Shown here: positions 19,495 through 31,915 of the stretch, piece by piece
How positions within the stretch are numbered: position 1 is the stretch's first letter
Layout: every line of letters starts with the position of its first letter
From: Aedes albopictus
Taxonomy: Eukaryota; Arthropoda; Insecta; Diptera; Culicidae
Length of the DNA stretch: 64,000 nucleotides
Assembly: GCF_035046485.1 (NCBI RefSeq)
Contig: NC_085137.1
Location: forward strand, 2,519,977 to 2,583,976
Direction of reading: 5' to 3'
Notes under the pieces: model-generated
What the model saw: only the letters and a program-made list of their open reading frames with translations
Databases searched by the model: none
Told to the model about the DNA's origin: nothing
Position numbers and translations under genes: made by a program

Positions 19495-21190
19495 TGATGA
19501 ATTCATGAAGGAACTCCTTCGGAAAAATTCCTGGAGGATTTCCTTCGCAAAATTCCTGGAGGATTTCCTTCGGAAATTCATGGAGGGATTCCGTCGAAAA
19601 TTTTCTGGAGGAATTCCTTTGGAAAATTCCTGGAGGAATTCATGGAGGAATTCATTCGGACATTCATGGAGGAATTCCTTCGGAAATTCCAGGAGGACAT
19701 CCTTCAAAAATTCCAAGAGGAATTCCTTTAAAAATTCCTCGAGGAATTTCTTCGGAAATTCGTAGAGGAATTCCGTCGGAAAATTTCTGGAGGAATTCCT
19801 TCGGAAATTCATGGAGGCATTCCTTCGAAAATTCATGGAGTGCAATTACATCGGAATGGTGGAATTACATCGGAAATTCATGGAGAAATTCCTTTGGAAA
19901 TTTTCAAAGAATTTCTCCAGGAATTTCCGACAAAATTTCTCCTGGAATTTCTGAAGAAATTCTTACTGGAATTTCCAAAAAAAAAAAAATCCTTCAGGGA
20001 TTTCCAAAAGAGTTTCTCCAGGAATTTTCGAAGGAATTTCCAAAGGAATTCCTCCAGGAATTTCCAATGGAATTCCTCCGGGAATTTTTAAAGAAATTCC
20101 TCCAAGAATTTCCTAAGGAATTCCTCCAGGAATTTCCGAAATAATTGCTCCACGAATTGCAGAAGGAATGCATCCAAGAGATTCCGGAGGGATTTCTCCA
20201 GGAATTTCCGAAGAAATTCCCCTAAAAATTTACGAAAGAATTCTTGCAGGAATTTCCAAAGGAATTCCTCCATGAATCTTTAAACGAATTCGTCCAGCAA
20301 TTTCCGAAGGAATTTCTTCCGGAATTTCTGAAGGAATTCCTCCAGGAATTTTGCGAAGGAAATCCTAAAGCATTTTCCGAAAGAATACCTCCAGTAATTT
20401 CCGAAGAAATTATTCCAGCAATTTCCGAAGGAATTCCTCCTGGAATTTCCAAAGGAATTCGTCCAGTAATTTCCGAAGGAATTCCTCCAGGAATCATAAA
20501 AAGCATTCCTCTAAGAAGTTTAGAATGATTGTTTTCCAGGAATGTCCTAAGGAATTCATCCAAGGATTTTCTCAGGAATTTCTCTATAGATTTCTGAAAG
20601 AATTCCTCCAGAAAATTTCGGAGGTATTCATCCTTGGGGAACTCCCCAAGGAATTTCCGAAGGAGTTCCTCCAGAAATTTCCGAAGGAATTCTTGCAGGA
20701 TTTTGCGAAGGGATTCCTTCAAGAATTTTGGAAGGAATTCCTCCAGGAATTTCCAATGGAATTAGTCCAGCAATTTTCCGATGGAATTCCTTCAGGAATT
20801 TTCGAAAGAATTCCTCCAGGAATTTTTTGAAGGAACTCCTAATGGAATTTCCGAAGGAATTCCTCCCGGAATTTTCGAAAGAATTCCTTCAGGATTTTCC
20901 GAAGAATTCGTCCAGCAATTTCCGAAGGAATTCCTCCTGGAATTTCCGAAGGAATTCCTCCAGGAATTTTCAATGACATTCTTCCAGCAACTTCCGAAGG
21001 AATTCCTCCAGAAATTTCCAAAAGCATTCCTCCACGAAGTTTGGAATTATTTTATCCAGGAATTTCGTAAGGAATTCACCTAAGGATTTCCTCACGAATT
21101 TCTCTATGGATTTCTGAAAGAATTCCTCCAGGAATCTCCGAAGGTATTCATCCAAGATTTTCCCAAGGAACTGCCCAAGGAATTTTCGCA
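19495..21190. repeat. Long array of a degenerate 24-bp unit, with an orientation switch
   Basis: The unit is two related 12-mers, GGAATTCCTCCA then GGAATTTCCGAA. From about 19900 to 21190 it runs in this orientation; from 19495 to about 19860 it runs as the complement. Individual units vary by point changes and 1-3 base indels. The consensus has no stop in any of the six frames, which explains the many predicted peptides such as EFLQEFPK, NSSRNFRR, GIPPGISE and RKFLEEFL. These are not believed to be genes. Confidence 0.9.
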
Positions 21191-21522
21191 GGAATGAATT
21201 AACTACATCGGCTGTTTTCCTACTCTCCGCATCGACCAATGTGGCGCTAGCTTCTATGCGCGAAACATCGCTAAAAGTAAATCGCAAAAATATTGTATGG
21301 CGAATAGCATCTAAAGGCAAATTTATCGAAGTGGAATACATTATTCGAAAAAATATTTGGTAGTGGTTGTGCACAATGGTGACTACTATTGAGCCTACCA
21401 AATATTTTTTCGGGAAAAGCTTTGTATTTCAAGTAATTCAAGTTTAGATGCATTTCGCCATACAAAATTAAATTGATTTACTCCTGCTGATCAACTGTGG
21501 CTGCGCGCAAAGCGGGTAGTCC
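21191..21522. mobile_element. Foldback element inserted in the 24-bp array (copy 1)
   Basis: About 330 bp, closely similar to 37138-37470 (shared CGGCTGTTTTCCTACTCTCC, GTGGCGCTAGCTTCTATGCG, CTGCTGATCAACTGTGG). Internal inverted repeats: GTATGGCGAATAGCATCTAAA (about 21295) against the complement of TTTAGATGCATTTCGCCATAC (about 21445), and AATATTTGGTAG against CTACCAAATATT. Array units continue on its far side. Confidence 0.75.
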
Positions 21523-21735
21523 ATTCCTCCAGGAATTTCCGAAGGAATTGCTCCAGGAATTTCTCGAAGAAATTTCTTCAGGAATTTCCGAAGGATTTCC
21601 TTCAGGAATTTCCGATGGAATTCTTCCAGGAATTTGCGAAGGTATTCCTCCAGGAATTTTGGATGGAATTCCTTCAGGAATTTCCAAAGGAATTCCTCCA
21701 GGTATTTCCGAAGGAATACCCTCAGGAATAGATTG
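21523..21735. repeat. Continuation of the 24-bp array
   Basis: The same forward-orientation units (CAGGAATTTCCGAAGGAATT) resume directly after the foldback element. Confidence 0.85.
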
Positions 21736-22058
21736 ATTGCTGTGTACATTTTTATTGATTGCTATCAGTTGGCGCCAGCAGTGAAAATTGCACTTTTATA
21801 GCATCTAGTTTCCAGCGCTGACAGCCCGGCGGCGACACCATCGCTTGTATTCAATGCATCGTCTGTGCTACTCTCGGTTGTCAACTTTCTAAAATTTTCA
21901 CCTCAAGCTCACGGAAACATGGTAGTCAAGAACTGTCAAATCGTATGAAAAAATCGCGAAAAACGTTAATTGTTAGAAAACGGGATAGTTTTGTGAAAAG
22001 TTAGTGAATAGAAATCAAGAATGGTTTGAAAAGGCACAAAAAAGAGCCATCTGTGATA
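21736..22058. other. Unique-looking stretch, no gene seen
   Basis: About 320 bp between the array and the next element. No frame or repeat was recognised. Confidence 0.4.
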
Positions 22059-24003
22059 TCCCAAGTAACAATTCAGAACCACTAATAAGCATGCCAGTTT
22101 AATAAACATTCTACAAAAGCGCCGACAGTTGAACAAGAGCATGCGTTGATCAAAGTGACGAACAAACATTACAAACGGTTAAAGTAGAACTTTTGTTCAT
22201 CATATAGATGTTAATTTAATAACTAGTCGAACAAAAGTTTAAAGAAAGTTGTTTAGAAATTACCGTCAATAGCATAATAATGTTGTAACAATGTTAGAAG
22301 AGAAGCTGCTTCTAACTCATTAGATGTCGTTGTTCCACATATGATTCTCAGTGGAACAAGTAGCTTAAGTATAGTTTAATAATACTTGCTTAGTTATTTT
22401 ATTCAGTTGCTGATTAGTAGTGTAATAGTATCACTTCATAGTCATTGTTCGCCATGCTCACATTTGTAAACATGATCGCTGTTTTTTTGCCTGCACTGGA
22501 TTAAACATCAATCAAGAGTATTGCAGCAGCAAATAATTATATACCTAACACTCTTAAAACATCACAACTTACCTTCAATACTACACTGATTAACGATGGC
22601 TAAACCACTGTTCTTCAAAAACGGCAGCTGGAGTAACCCCTCTAACTACCACCGACAGAAAGTTCCCCAGCGGTTCATTTCTTCACCACAACGCGGACAT
22701 TGTTTTCATTCAGGCTCGAGATCTTTTTAATGCCTGGAGATTTTCACTGAAATCACACTTTTTTACATCCGATACGAAAAATGTGAAAACTATTTAACCA
22801 CAGCTCAATTGACTGGGTGTTCGAAATGGATAAAAAATGATTGAACAGCTGGTAATTTTGCAAAACAACAACGTTAGCTACATACAGCTGCTGTTAAGCT
22901 CCAGTAGCGCTGCTGATGAACAAAGCTTGCTTAAAAGTTTATCAACATGAATAAACGGCGGTAATGATTAATCAAACATTGATCAGCTTCAATGTTCATC
23001 TAGAGACGATTAGTTGAATAATAATACTCAAGCGATGTTTAATCAACGCATGGAAGGAAACGTCGTCTACTTAATATTTAAATATTGTCTATCCGGTTGG
23101 AATCAAGACAGACATTCAATCAAAAATTGCCATTTTCTTGGTCCACAAGTGTCGCAACTGTTTCGCATCTAGTGCGCTGTGTTGCTGACAACAACGGGAA
23201 GGATGCGCAATACTTTTGACATGATTCAGAAACGTCGCGAGTTGGGTCGCGTCGCGACTTGATTGTGCGAAGTCCGGTTTGGTAGCGGCCCGACAATACT
23301 GCCTATTTTTTCTCAAATCCTGTATCCCGGATTGGTGAAGAGCAGATGCAGACGACAGTGAAGCAGTAGGTCCCGAGTTCGAGTCTTGTCATTGTTGAAA
23401 GTTTTTCATAAAAATGTAATTTAAATGCATAGCTGTAAGTAATTTCAAGTTATTTCAAGTTAAATATATGTGAAAAAACGTAAAATGGTAATTTATTGGT
23501 ATTTTTGCCAATTAATTGGTACAGTAATATTGAAGAAACGTTTAAGATACACGTTTTGCAGCATTTATTCTATCAAATCTATAAATAAACATGATATCCA
23601 TGTTTTTATTGTATTGTGATGGAATAATTGTTGTAGAAAGCTTGTTATTATGAACCTAACAGCTAATTCTCAACATAGGTTTCTATGATCTTTATTAGAT
23701 GATTATACAAAAAACCATCATACAACTTGGTTTAATCAACGTTGAAGAAAAGCTTCTAAAATATGTGTAAACAGCTGATGGTTTGAACGTTGAACAACAG
23801 TTGCATAACTAAGGAACATTCATTGAATAAACATACTTTTCTCGATGCTTATATAACGGTCGTTGTTGAACAGATTCTCCATTTCTGGGCTAACAAGAGT
23901 TGAACAACAGTTTCATTTCCACTAAACCAAATATTATTCGACATATGGTTTATTAACAATGCTTTTAGAAACCTTTCTTAAATTAATAATTGTTTCTTGG
24001 GAT
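22059..24003. mobile_element. Large non-coding element with CCCAAGnAACAATT ends
   Basis: The left end CCCAAGTAACAATT (about 22059) faces its complement at the right end (AATTGTTTCTTGGG, 23989-24002). The interior is AT-rich, with repeated short motifs built on GTTGAACAACAGTT and GTTTAATCAACG, and no coding frame. The right 450 bp recur at 25106-25548. A tRNA-like segment with a B-box-like GAGTTCGAGTCTTGTC is seen near 23330-23395. Confidence 0.5.
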
Positions 24004-25105
24004 TTTTAGCTTGGAATGTCGATCTATTTTCGAAGATATTCCTCCAAGAATTTCCGAAGGAATTCCTGCATACATTAAAAAAGAAATGCGAGGATACAGT
24101 AGAATTTTATTTTTGCTAGTCAAAAACAGCTCTGATCATCTAAGTTTTTCGGTTAAGTTAGAATATATTTGCTCAGTCAGGGGGGGGGGGGGGCACGGCC
24201 CCCCCTGCCCCCCCCTGCCCCCCCTGGCTAAGCCCTTGGCTCCATATACTTTTGCTAGAATACCCCGAGAAATTTTTTCATGATATTTCTCATATATTCC
24301 TTCAGAAAACCATAAATTTGGAATACCTTCAGAAATTACTTTTGCTATTCTGTTGGAAAATCTGTCAATGTTTTTATACAAAACTTCTCCAACAAATTCG
24401 TTTGAAACCTTCCATGGTTCCCTCTAGGATATTCTCAGAGATTTCTTCATAAAACCTGTTAGGATTTTTTTTGGATGTGAATATTTTGGATGTGGATATT
24501 CTACAAGAAATTCCTTTAGCAATTTTGCAGGGATTCCTCCAAAAACTCGTCCAAGTATTCATTCGGAAATTGTTCCAGTGGTTCTCCACAAATTCTTACG
24601 GGAATTCCTTCAGAAGTATCTTCACGAACTACTCCAGAAATTCCTGCAATAATTATTACATGAATTTCATTGGAAGTTCTTGTTCAAATTTCTCCTGGAT
24701 TTTCATATGGGCCGAATATTTCAGCAGAATACCTTTAAAAATTCAAGCATAGCTTTATTTAGTAATTCCAGCAAGAAATTTTATAGAGATTGTAATAAAA
24801 ACTCATATATAACTTTCTTCAGGAATCCCTCCTGATTTTTGTCCATGTCCATGGTTTGTCTAATGATTACTGCAAAATTTCTAACCGATCTTCTGGGAAA
24901 TATTTTTATTTAACCTAAGAAAAAAAAACATTGGTAAAGTTGGTAAAACCAAAGGTAAAACTAATTGTCAAAAATTGGTAAAATAGATCGTTTGAGGTTT
25001 TCTGAAAACCTCTGAAAATCAATTAAGTGTTTTTAAAACAATATTATATTGAACATAAAATCCAGGAAAGAAAAATAAAATAAAAAAAGTGCTGTAAGAA
25101 AGATG
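24004..25105. repeat. Decayed 24-bp-array relatives and a poly-G/poly-C block
   Basis: Scattered GGAATTCCT and TTCCGAAGG units (for example 24030-24065, 24600-24660) show descent from the array at 19.5 kb. A 13-base G run and long C runs at 24181-24230 form a G-rich inverted pair. No gene. Confidence 0.6.
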
Positions 25106-25548
25106 ATGCAGCATTTGTTCTAGGAAATCTTTAAATAGACATGATATCCATGTTTTGATTGTATTGTGATGAAATGATTGTTATAGAAAGCTTGTTTTTA
25201 TGAACCTAGCAGCTTATTGGTAAAAATTGTTTTTATGATCTTTATTTGACGATTATACAAAAACCATCATACAACTTGGTTTAATCAACGTTGGAGAAAA
25301 GCTTCTAATATTTGTGTAGCTGATGATTTCGACGTTGAACAGCAGTTGCATAGCCAAGGAACAATCATTGAAAAAACATGCGTTTCTCAATGCTTATGCA
25401 ACGGTCGTTGTTGAACAGATTCTCCATTTCTGGGCTAACAAGATTTGAACAAAAGTTTCAGTTCCAGTAAACCAAATATTATTCGACATATGGTTGATTA
25501 AAAATGGTTTGAGAAACCTTTCTTAAATTAATAATTGTTTATTGGGAG
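25106..25548. mobile_element. Second copy of the right end of the 22059-24003 element
   Basis: Matches 23555-24003 along its length (ATGATATCCATGTTTT, CATACAACTTGGTTTAATCA, GAACAGATTCTCCATTTCTG, end AATTGTTTATTGGGA). It is truncated on the left. Confidence 0.75.
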
Positions 25549-25637
25549 TGCTTTTTAGTTGGGTTTTGCCCCCAACCAGTGAACATTCAGCTTTCGAGAC
25601 AGCCCATCTAATGAGCCGCCAACGAACGAATCGGGAC

Positions 25638-25845
25638 CAATGAGAGTATATTACAGGTGGGGAAGACGATACTTCGTGTGCGTGAGATCCGTGTCTGGTG
25701 CAAAACATGTCACTACTACAAGCAAAGCGAGCTCCCATAAGAACGCGTGTAAAATAGTGACGTCACTATTTGTGTTTACATTTTTCTTTGCTTACTAATA
25801 CATAGCCATCTCTTCTTCTTCCCCACCTGTAATATACTCTCATTG
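25638..25845. mobile_element. MITE with 9-bp target duplication (copy 1)
   Basis: Terminal inverted repeats begin CAATGAGAGTATATTACAGG on both sides. The flanks carry a perfect 9-bp direct repeat AATCGGGAC (25629-25637 and 25846-25854). A CGTGTnAAATAGTGACGTCACTATTTG palindrome lies inside. The second copy at 60550-60756 also has a 9-bp duplication. 9 bp is typical of Mutator-like (MULE) transposition. Confidence 0.88.
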
Positions 25846-25865
25846 AATCGGGACTGTACTGATTT

Positions 25866-26103
25866 ATTGTGGATTTAGCACCAGATTGGTGTTGGAAGTA
25901 ACTTCATTGACTTCCGCGACTAGAAAGTTCATTGAATTCCGCTGCCTTTCCTATGCGTTAAAATAACGTCGGAAGTAGTGCGCTGAATAGTAAATCTGAT
26001 GCTCTATGCAGCGCACTACTTCCGACGTTATTTTAACGCATAGGAAAGGCAGTGGAAGTCAATGAAGTTACTTCCGACCCAATTTAGTGCTTAATCCACA
26101 ATA
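25866..26103. mobile_element. Foldback MITE with a long near-perfect stem
   Basis: Ends ATTGTGGATTTAGCAC against ATTGTGGATTAAGCAC (complement of the right end). The inner arms, from about 25938 to 25990 and 26015 to 26065, form a stem of roughly 50 bp (CTGCCTTTCCTATGCG..., CGTCGGAAGTAGTGCGCTG...) around a loop of about 25 bases. Confidence 0.82.
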
Positions 26104-27015
26104 TGGAATTAAACACATTAAACAGAAAAATACAGATTGGATTTTCATTCTTTACTCCACTCCGGCTTAAGAACAGCAAGCTATTGACTAACTCGGAAGA
26201 ATTGATTTATAAACGTTTCGTGAATTGTTTACTTTTAATTCTTGTTCCTTTTATTTGTTCATATTCTTTACGTTTTTATCCACAGCAGTGAAGAGAATTG
26301 TCAGACAAAAGAGGCACAAAACAAGCAACAAAGAAGGTGCGACGATTAGTCTTTATCCCCACTGGTGACAGATAATGACATGATCTCGAAATTTTTTGTT
26401 GCAGACAAAACGGAAGCTGAATTTGTTGCGTAATTTTCAACTCGTGAATAATCAATTATTACTAACCCAAAGTCGAAACTATTTGATGATAGAGCTTCAC
26501 CAGAGTTGCAGTGTTTACCGACTCGAAGTTTCCGTTCGAAAATCGCAATGCAAGGCTTAAAAATCTCTAAACTCGTGGTGTACGATGTTAATCCCATTAT
26601 TTTCAAGTTGGGACAAACTTATGTCGCATGGGTTGTTTTGTCGCAACAAATACAGGTTGCGACATTGTCATTATTGTTGCGCGATGGTTGAATTTTGATT
26701 CACTGACCACAGTGAAACAAGTAATATATTACTCCTTGGGCTGCAATATGGTGAGTCGAAAAGGAGAGCGTCCAACATAGCTTTGGTCTTCACAAGTTCC
26801 TACCTCATGCTTCCACGGGTCAAGCGATGACAAAGACCGCCAGCTAAGAGTTGTGTGCTCAGCTGGTAGTGCAGCCTGGGCACTGTTGTCCTTCTGACTT
26901 CAGCTAGATTGAGGAGGTACGTCCCGAGCGTCTGTTCACCAAGGAGGTGCGGCTCAAACAGCGCCTGTTCTGGCATCCAGTGGCTGAGTATGAAATGCTC
27001 CTCCACCGGAAGCTA
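26104..27015. other. No intact gene; right part resembles a retrotransposon fragment
   Basis: 26740-27015 is unusually GC-balanced compared with its surroundings, and a stretch at 28129-28190 of the same character resumes after the insertion at 27016-28128, so both may be one broken element. The family was not recognised. Confidence 0.4.
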
Positions 27016-28128
27016 TAGAGTAAGGTGGGGCAAAAGTTCGACCCTGGTTCAAAATTCATTTTTTTAGGAAATCGAAGCAGATAAATATAAATACCGTGTG
27101 GTGATTCTACCATCCATGAGCTAAAATTTTGCTGAACAAAGTTACGACAAATGTCTTTTCAATTTTGGATTACAACACTTTTTGTATGTGTGTGTGTGTC
27201 TAATTCGAACTCTTGCCACAAATTTCATTCGGAAAATTGTGTAAGGATTTGAATCTTTACTTGAGTAAGGTTGCAAACCAATACACGATGATAACATCAA
27301 CGCCACCAAACACCATATTGCCACAGTCAGTGGTGAATTGAAACATTTCAAGTGGTGAATTAAATTAGTATGGGAAATTAACCGATTGCAGCGCCACGCT
27401 ATTGCCACTTGTGTTGCCGATTTCAAATGGTCGTTAAATTCCTTACACAGTTTCATAACTGGACTTGGATGTCTGTTCTCTGTGCTATTTCGACACTTTG
27501 GTAATGGATCATTGAAGCCGTCTTTTCCGCTACTCACCGCATCAAAACAAAAGCGCCACCGTATATGGACGGTCACACAGTGACAGCAGTCAAGTTACGT
27601 CAAACACACAAGGCTACGGTGGCGCTATCTGTTCATTTCATAGCGGCCGTTTTAGTTATTTTAGTGATCCATTGAAGTATCTAAAACCAATTAATATTTG
27701 ATGTTGACACTGGAATACACTTCAAAGTTCGACCCGAATTTTACCCAAATCAGGGTTAAATTCACTTCACCAAAAATTAGCAGTTTTCCGCCAAATTCAG
27801 ATGAAACAACTTTTTTTTCAACTACATGCTAAAGCATCTTCAAAATAAACCTAGTTACGCCCCAAAATAAAATATCGAATTCGATTTCATTATAATTCCA
27901 TTCCATGCGTTAGAAGGACCATCGTATGTTACAATTTTTTGATCAATAACCAACATTTTGTTATAACTTTTCGAAATATTGATCAATTTTCATAATTTTT
28001 GGAGTGAAAGACTCTTTTTCAAATAGGCTTCGAACAACCTTGACACCCGAAAGATGTAATTTGAATCAAGTTCAAAAACCTCAGAAGAAACTCTTGCCCC
28101 ACTCGCACTTTTGACCCACTTTACTCTA
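27016..28128. mobile_element. TIR element TAGAGTAAGGTGGGGCAAAAG
   Basis: Left end TAGAGTAAGGTGGGGCAAAAG and right end (complement) TAGAGTAAAGTGGGTCAAAAG give imperfect terminal inverted repeats with TA ends. There is no transposase frame. It contains the smaller MITE copy at 27514-27670. Confidence 0.65.
27514..27670 (+). mobile_element. MITE, CGGCCGTTTTAGTTA family copy 2
   Basis: Shares CGCTACTCACCGCATCAAA, AAAGCGCCACCGTATA, AAGTTACGTCAAACACAC and GCGGCCGTTTTAGTTA with copies at 19196 and 58141. It is nested in the element at 27016-28128. Confidence 0.65.
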
Positions 28129-28539
28129 CCAGGTAGGTCCTAAGGTGGCAGCCCCACCACGGTGGGTAGGGGAGCTTGCCAACAACCTACTGTTTCCGAA
28201 ACCCAAAAAAACGTTACAGAAACCGAAAACCATCGTTAAAAAATCGTACATAGCATTTTAAGTAAATCCTTAGGGATGATACACAAATTGTGTAACGCAA
28301 AAATCGACATTTTCAACCCTACCCTCCTCCCTATGTCACACGCACATCTTTTGTATGGGAACTCATCTTTTTTTTTTTGTATGGATTGTCACGTTCTGCA
28401 ACCCACTCCTCTCCTCAAAAGTGTGACGCAGTTTGTGCATGACCCCATAGCAAAATCGCTGTTTCTTATTGCAGACTACATCCCAAATTGAACTATCACA
28501 CTTTTTTTTTTGGTACGCCTAAAAAGTGTGATAAAAGTG

Positions 28540-28660
28540 CACATTTGCCTCGGATCATCTCGACGTCTTCGGTGCACTTATTCCTCCATTTACAAGGAAT
28601 AAGTGCACTGAAGACCTAAAATCGATCCGACGTGGCCCTGCTCTGCAATCACACTTTGAA
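28540..28660. repeat. Foldback element
   Basis: GACGTCTTCGGTGCACTTATTCCT (28571-28594) pairs with its complement at 28599-28624 across a short loop. The sequence GATGTCTT-GGCGCACTA in the MITEs at 41637 and 60516 is related. Confidence 0.65.
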
Positions 28661-28807
28661 AACAAACAGTTTTTAGAAAGTTAAACAGTTAGTGGAGTTT
28701 TAGTGTTGATGTTGATTATGGAATGTAGTACTCTCGTAAGGAATATCAAATTTGTTTCAAGAAAACTTCGTTTAAATCATTATAATCTTTTCTGTTATTT
28801 TCGATAC

Positions 28808-29070
28808 TTCTTCTTCTTTCTGGCTCTACGTCCCCACTGGGACTTGGCCTGCCTTGCTTCAACTTAGTGTTCTTTGAGCATTTCCACAGTTATTAATTGA
28901 AGAGCGTCCTTTGCCTGCCATTGCATGAATTTGTATATTGTGAGGCAAGTACAATGATACTTTATGCCCAGGGAGTCGAGAAAATTTTCCCGACCGGAAC
29001 GGGAATCGAACCCGCCGTCTCCGGATGGCGATCCATAGCCTTAACCACTAGGCTAACTGGAGACCCCTTT
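28808..29070 (-). mobile_element. tRNA-derived SINE, Feilai-like, full length
   Basis: Read on the minus strand, the head has an A-box-like TAGCCTAGTGGTTAAGGC and a B box GGGTTCGATTCCCG; the tail ends AGCCAGAAAGAAGAAGAAG. Perfect 13-bp target duplications TTATTTTCGATAC lie at 28795-28807 and 29071-29083. Related fragments occur at 45100-45145 (minus) and 62616-62715 (plus). It is not a functional tRNA gene. Confidence 0.9.
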
Positions 29071-29083
29071 TTATTTTCGATAC

Positions 29084-31062
29084 ATTTGCAGTATTGATGT
29101 TTTATCTACTAATTTATGATCAACATGGCATGCAACAACCAAAAACTCAAAGAAATGCGACCACAATATAGCAAATATTTTATTTCTTCTCACCATGCAT
29201 GCGTCGCACTAATTTTCTGTTCGTTCGCTCTGAGAAGACTGGCTGCTAAAATCTTCAAAAGCTGTTAAATCTGTCACAATTTGATTCTGTTGGGTTGTCC
29301 TTCTCGAACTTAATATTAAATTACTCATATGTGACATACAGCCGAAGCCCGCCCGGTCAAATCGCGACATAAATAACCCGATAATGTGAGAGCTCTGCAA
29401 CGGCAGAGATGGATGTGGCGCGGATCAAGATCCACGACGCGATCGACCATTTTTGATGCGACTAGCTGGGCCATTCCTATACGGAAAGCCGGAACGAGAG
29501 CGTCGAAAGTAAATTTTAATTTTTCATTTTATTCACACGTCAAAACCCGATACGTTGTCGTCGACGGACGAGTGGTACAACTGTGAGAGTTATGGCTGCT
29601 ACACAGCGTAGATCAACAGGTCCTATAAAGCGGAATATGGAGATAATTTGGGAGGAGAATCCTCTTAGTGGGTGGTTTGAGGGGAGGTAGGCTGGTTGGC
29701 TCACGTTGTGTGATAATAGTTGGGTACCAGTAAATTCCTCATATATCTCAAATTTTTATTGTCCGTTCCAATTCCTTTCGCTCTGAGCGACACGGTTCTG
29801 ATTTATTAAATGACTGATTTATTATTGCTCGTTAAAAAAGCAAAAAAGCAGATTAATCCTATGAAACCCAAACGAGATTCACCCAGTTGACGAGATGATT
29901 ATAATGAGGATGATCACGCTATTTTTTTCTCGCTCATCGGCTGTGTTGACAACAAGGAGACGGCAACCTATTTTTTCACTATGGAGTTTGACAGGTTGAA
30001 TTGTGCCTCCTTACGTGGAGCATAAATTTATGCTCCAGCCAAAATATTCACCAACACAGTCGTGAAAATTGAATGTTTACCTTTTTACGAGGGATATCGG
30101 TGCAAAACGCTCACATCACATCAGATCTGATAAAAGTGTTGATCATGAAAAAGCTGCATTATTTGATAATTTTCAATTTGAGAGTGTCGATGTTTAGGTA
30201 AGGTTCCTACAGAGAGTGATAATTGTTTGTGAAAAGTCACACAATGCCTCTTTTTGCAAACTTTCTTCGCCAAAGTACGTTTTTCCTTACTTTCTCCAGC
30301 TGTTGTATTGATTGAATGTTGGTATTAGTGTGCTCTGGTTGCGCAGGATAAGCGGCAACAAAATCAGATCACCATAGCACCCCCGTGGTTGACAACGCAC
30401 AGAGCGCTGCAACACATGCACAAATGACCGAATGTGTTTAAAATGTGTGCGCGCCACACACATTCCATGTGTTCCCGGCCTCATACTCATTTTTGTGCGG
30501 CTCAGTGGAAACGGAACAGTCAAACGTCTCCCGAGCCGCGACCAAACAGTTGGCCACTTGGTAAGATGGAGTTGATTTTCGGGATTTTTTCCAGCAAATA
30601 GCTGGAAAGCAGGTGGGAATGGAAATGTTTTTGTCGCATTTCCATCTGCTTCAGCTGTTCGATCGAAAAAATCTCTGAAAATCATGAAAATGACATGATT
30701 TTTTGAATTGCCCAAAAACAAAAACAAACATGGAATCGGATTCCATATTCCAGCCGTTCCAAAAATGTGTGTTTTCCGCACATGGGAAGGCTTCATGCAC
30801 CCGAACACATGAATGAGTACGACCCATGCAACACATGAAATGTGCGGCATGTAAAGAGGGTCGATTTGAGAGCGACCAACACAGCCGCTGTGTCGGTGTG
30901 AGTTAGCGTGATGATGTTGATGGATCTGTGAGCAAATACTGGGGATGTGCATTGAGTGGGATAGGGTGTGGGATCATTTGAGATCCCACTTTTGGGTACA
31001 GTCAAATTTACACCAACCGGCTTAATTTTCTGTACACGGTGAGGCTCGTACATAACCGTAAA
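29084..31062. other. Two kb without a recognised gene
   Basis: Longest frames look accidental. A perfect 20-bp palindrome (GGAGCATAAATTTATGCTCC) is at 30017-30036. 29390-29500 is GC-richer and could be a repeat fragment of unknown type. Confidence 0.4.
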
Positions 31063-31064
31063 TA

Positions 31065-31191
31065 GGGGAATTCAGGTATTTTGGACAGACCGTTACGCGT
31101 ATATATGTATTTTGGACATTAACAGCAAAATAAAATGGAAGTGGCCAAAATATATACGCATAACGGTCTGTCCAAATTACCTGAATCACCC
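31065..31191. mobile_element. TA-target MITE (GGGGAATTCAGGTA ends)
   Basis: The two halves pair over about 50 bp (GGACAGACCGTTACGCGTAT against its complement near 31150-31172), with TA at 31063-31064 and 31192-31193. Confidence 0.82.
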
Positions 31192-31750
31192 TAGGTCATA
31201 GCTCTAGGAGGGAAGGCCATGTCGATATAGATTTTTTATACTAAAAAATACTTTTCGCCTGAATTGTGCGATTTTTTTTCCGAAATGGACTTTTTGGAGG
31301 GGCCAGCCCCCCTCTGGCCACCCCCTATTTACGCCAATGGGCTCGTAAAATATCCAGCCTTGACAAAAATTGAAGTCAATTGGTATGAAAATAGCTAAGT
31401 TTTAGCGGGAAGTACCCTAAGCAAGACCTCTTGCCCAAAATCTAGGTACCCGACCCTATTTGTGTGTTCTTTTGTTCGACGCAATCATGGTGCTTCTAAC
31501 TGATATTAGAGCTTTGATGTTTTTAATTTGTTTCAGCGTTTTCATTTGTTTCAGCAGAGTTGTTAAACGAAAAACTTACGCGAATTTCTGGAAAACTATT
31601 TCCCATAAGGTCATTTGCCGTAATGTATTATTTTATCGAAAATTAATTATCCAGAATGCATGATTTCGCGAATAACACTTCGTCAAAACATGCATCACTT
31701 GGAATTGCTATGTCTGGGTCGGGTAACATGCCGAGTAGCTTAGCTTTACC

Positions 31751-31915
31751 CATTGGCGGAGCCAGCTTTTTCTTTTTTCTTACTCACTCTCCTAAACATA
31801 CACGAAAAAGAGCGAGATGAAAGAGGAGGCAAGCTGCCCCCTCTTCTATCTTTCTCCTTCTCGTGTATGTTTAGGAGAGTGAGTGAGAAAAATGAAAATG
31901 TTGGCTCCGCCAATG
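31751..31915. mobile_element. hAT-like MITE with 8-bp target duplication
   Basis: Terminal repeats CATTGGCGGAGCCA are inverted at both ends. The flanks carry an 8-bp direct repeat GCTTTACC (31743-31750 and 31916-31923). The arms extend through CTCACTCTCCTAAACATACACGA and its complement. Confidence 0.88.

Noticed and set aside
19478..21749. Many 60-166 residue frames with EFLQEFPK, KFLEEFL or GIPPGISE repeats
   Set aside because: They are by-products of the 24-bp satellite, whose consensus lacks stops in all six frames; frames appear on both strands over the same bases.
28985..29066. Candidate tRNA gene on the minus strand
   Set aside because: It is the head of a SINE with a 13-bp target duplication and a 3' tail, not a stand-alone tRNA.
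30287..30952. 221-residue minus-strand frame
   Set aside because: No domain, no codon bias, no exon context; composition is that of the surrounding DNA.
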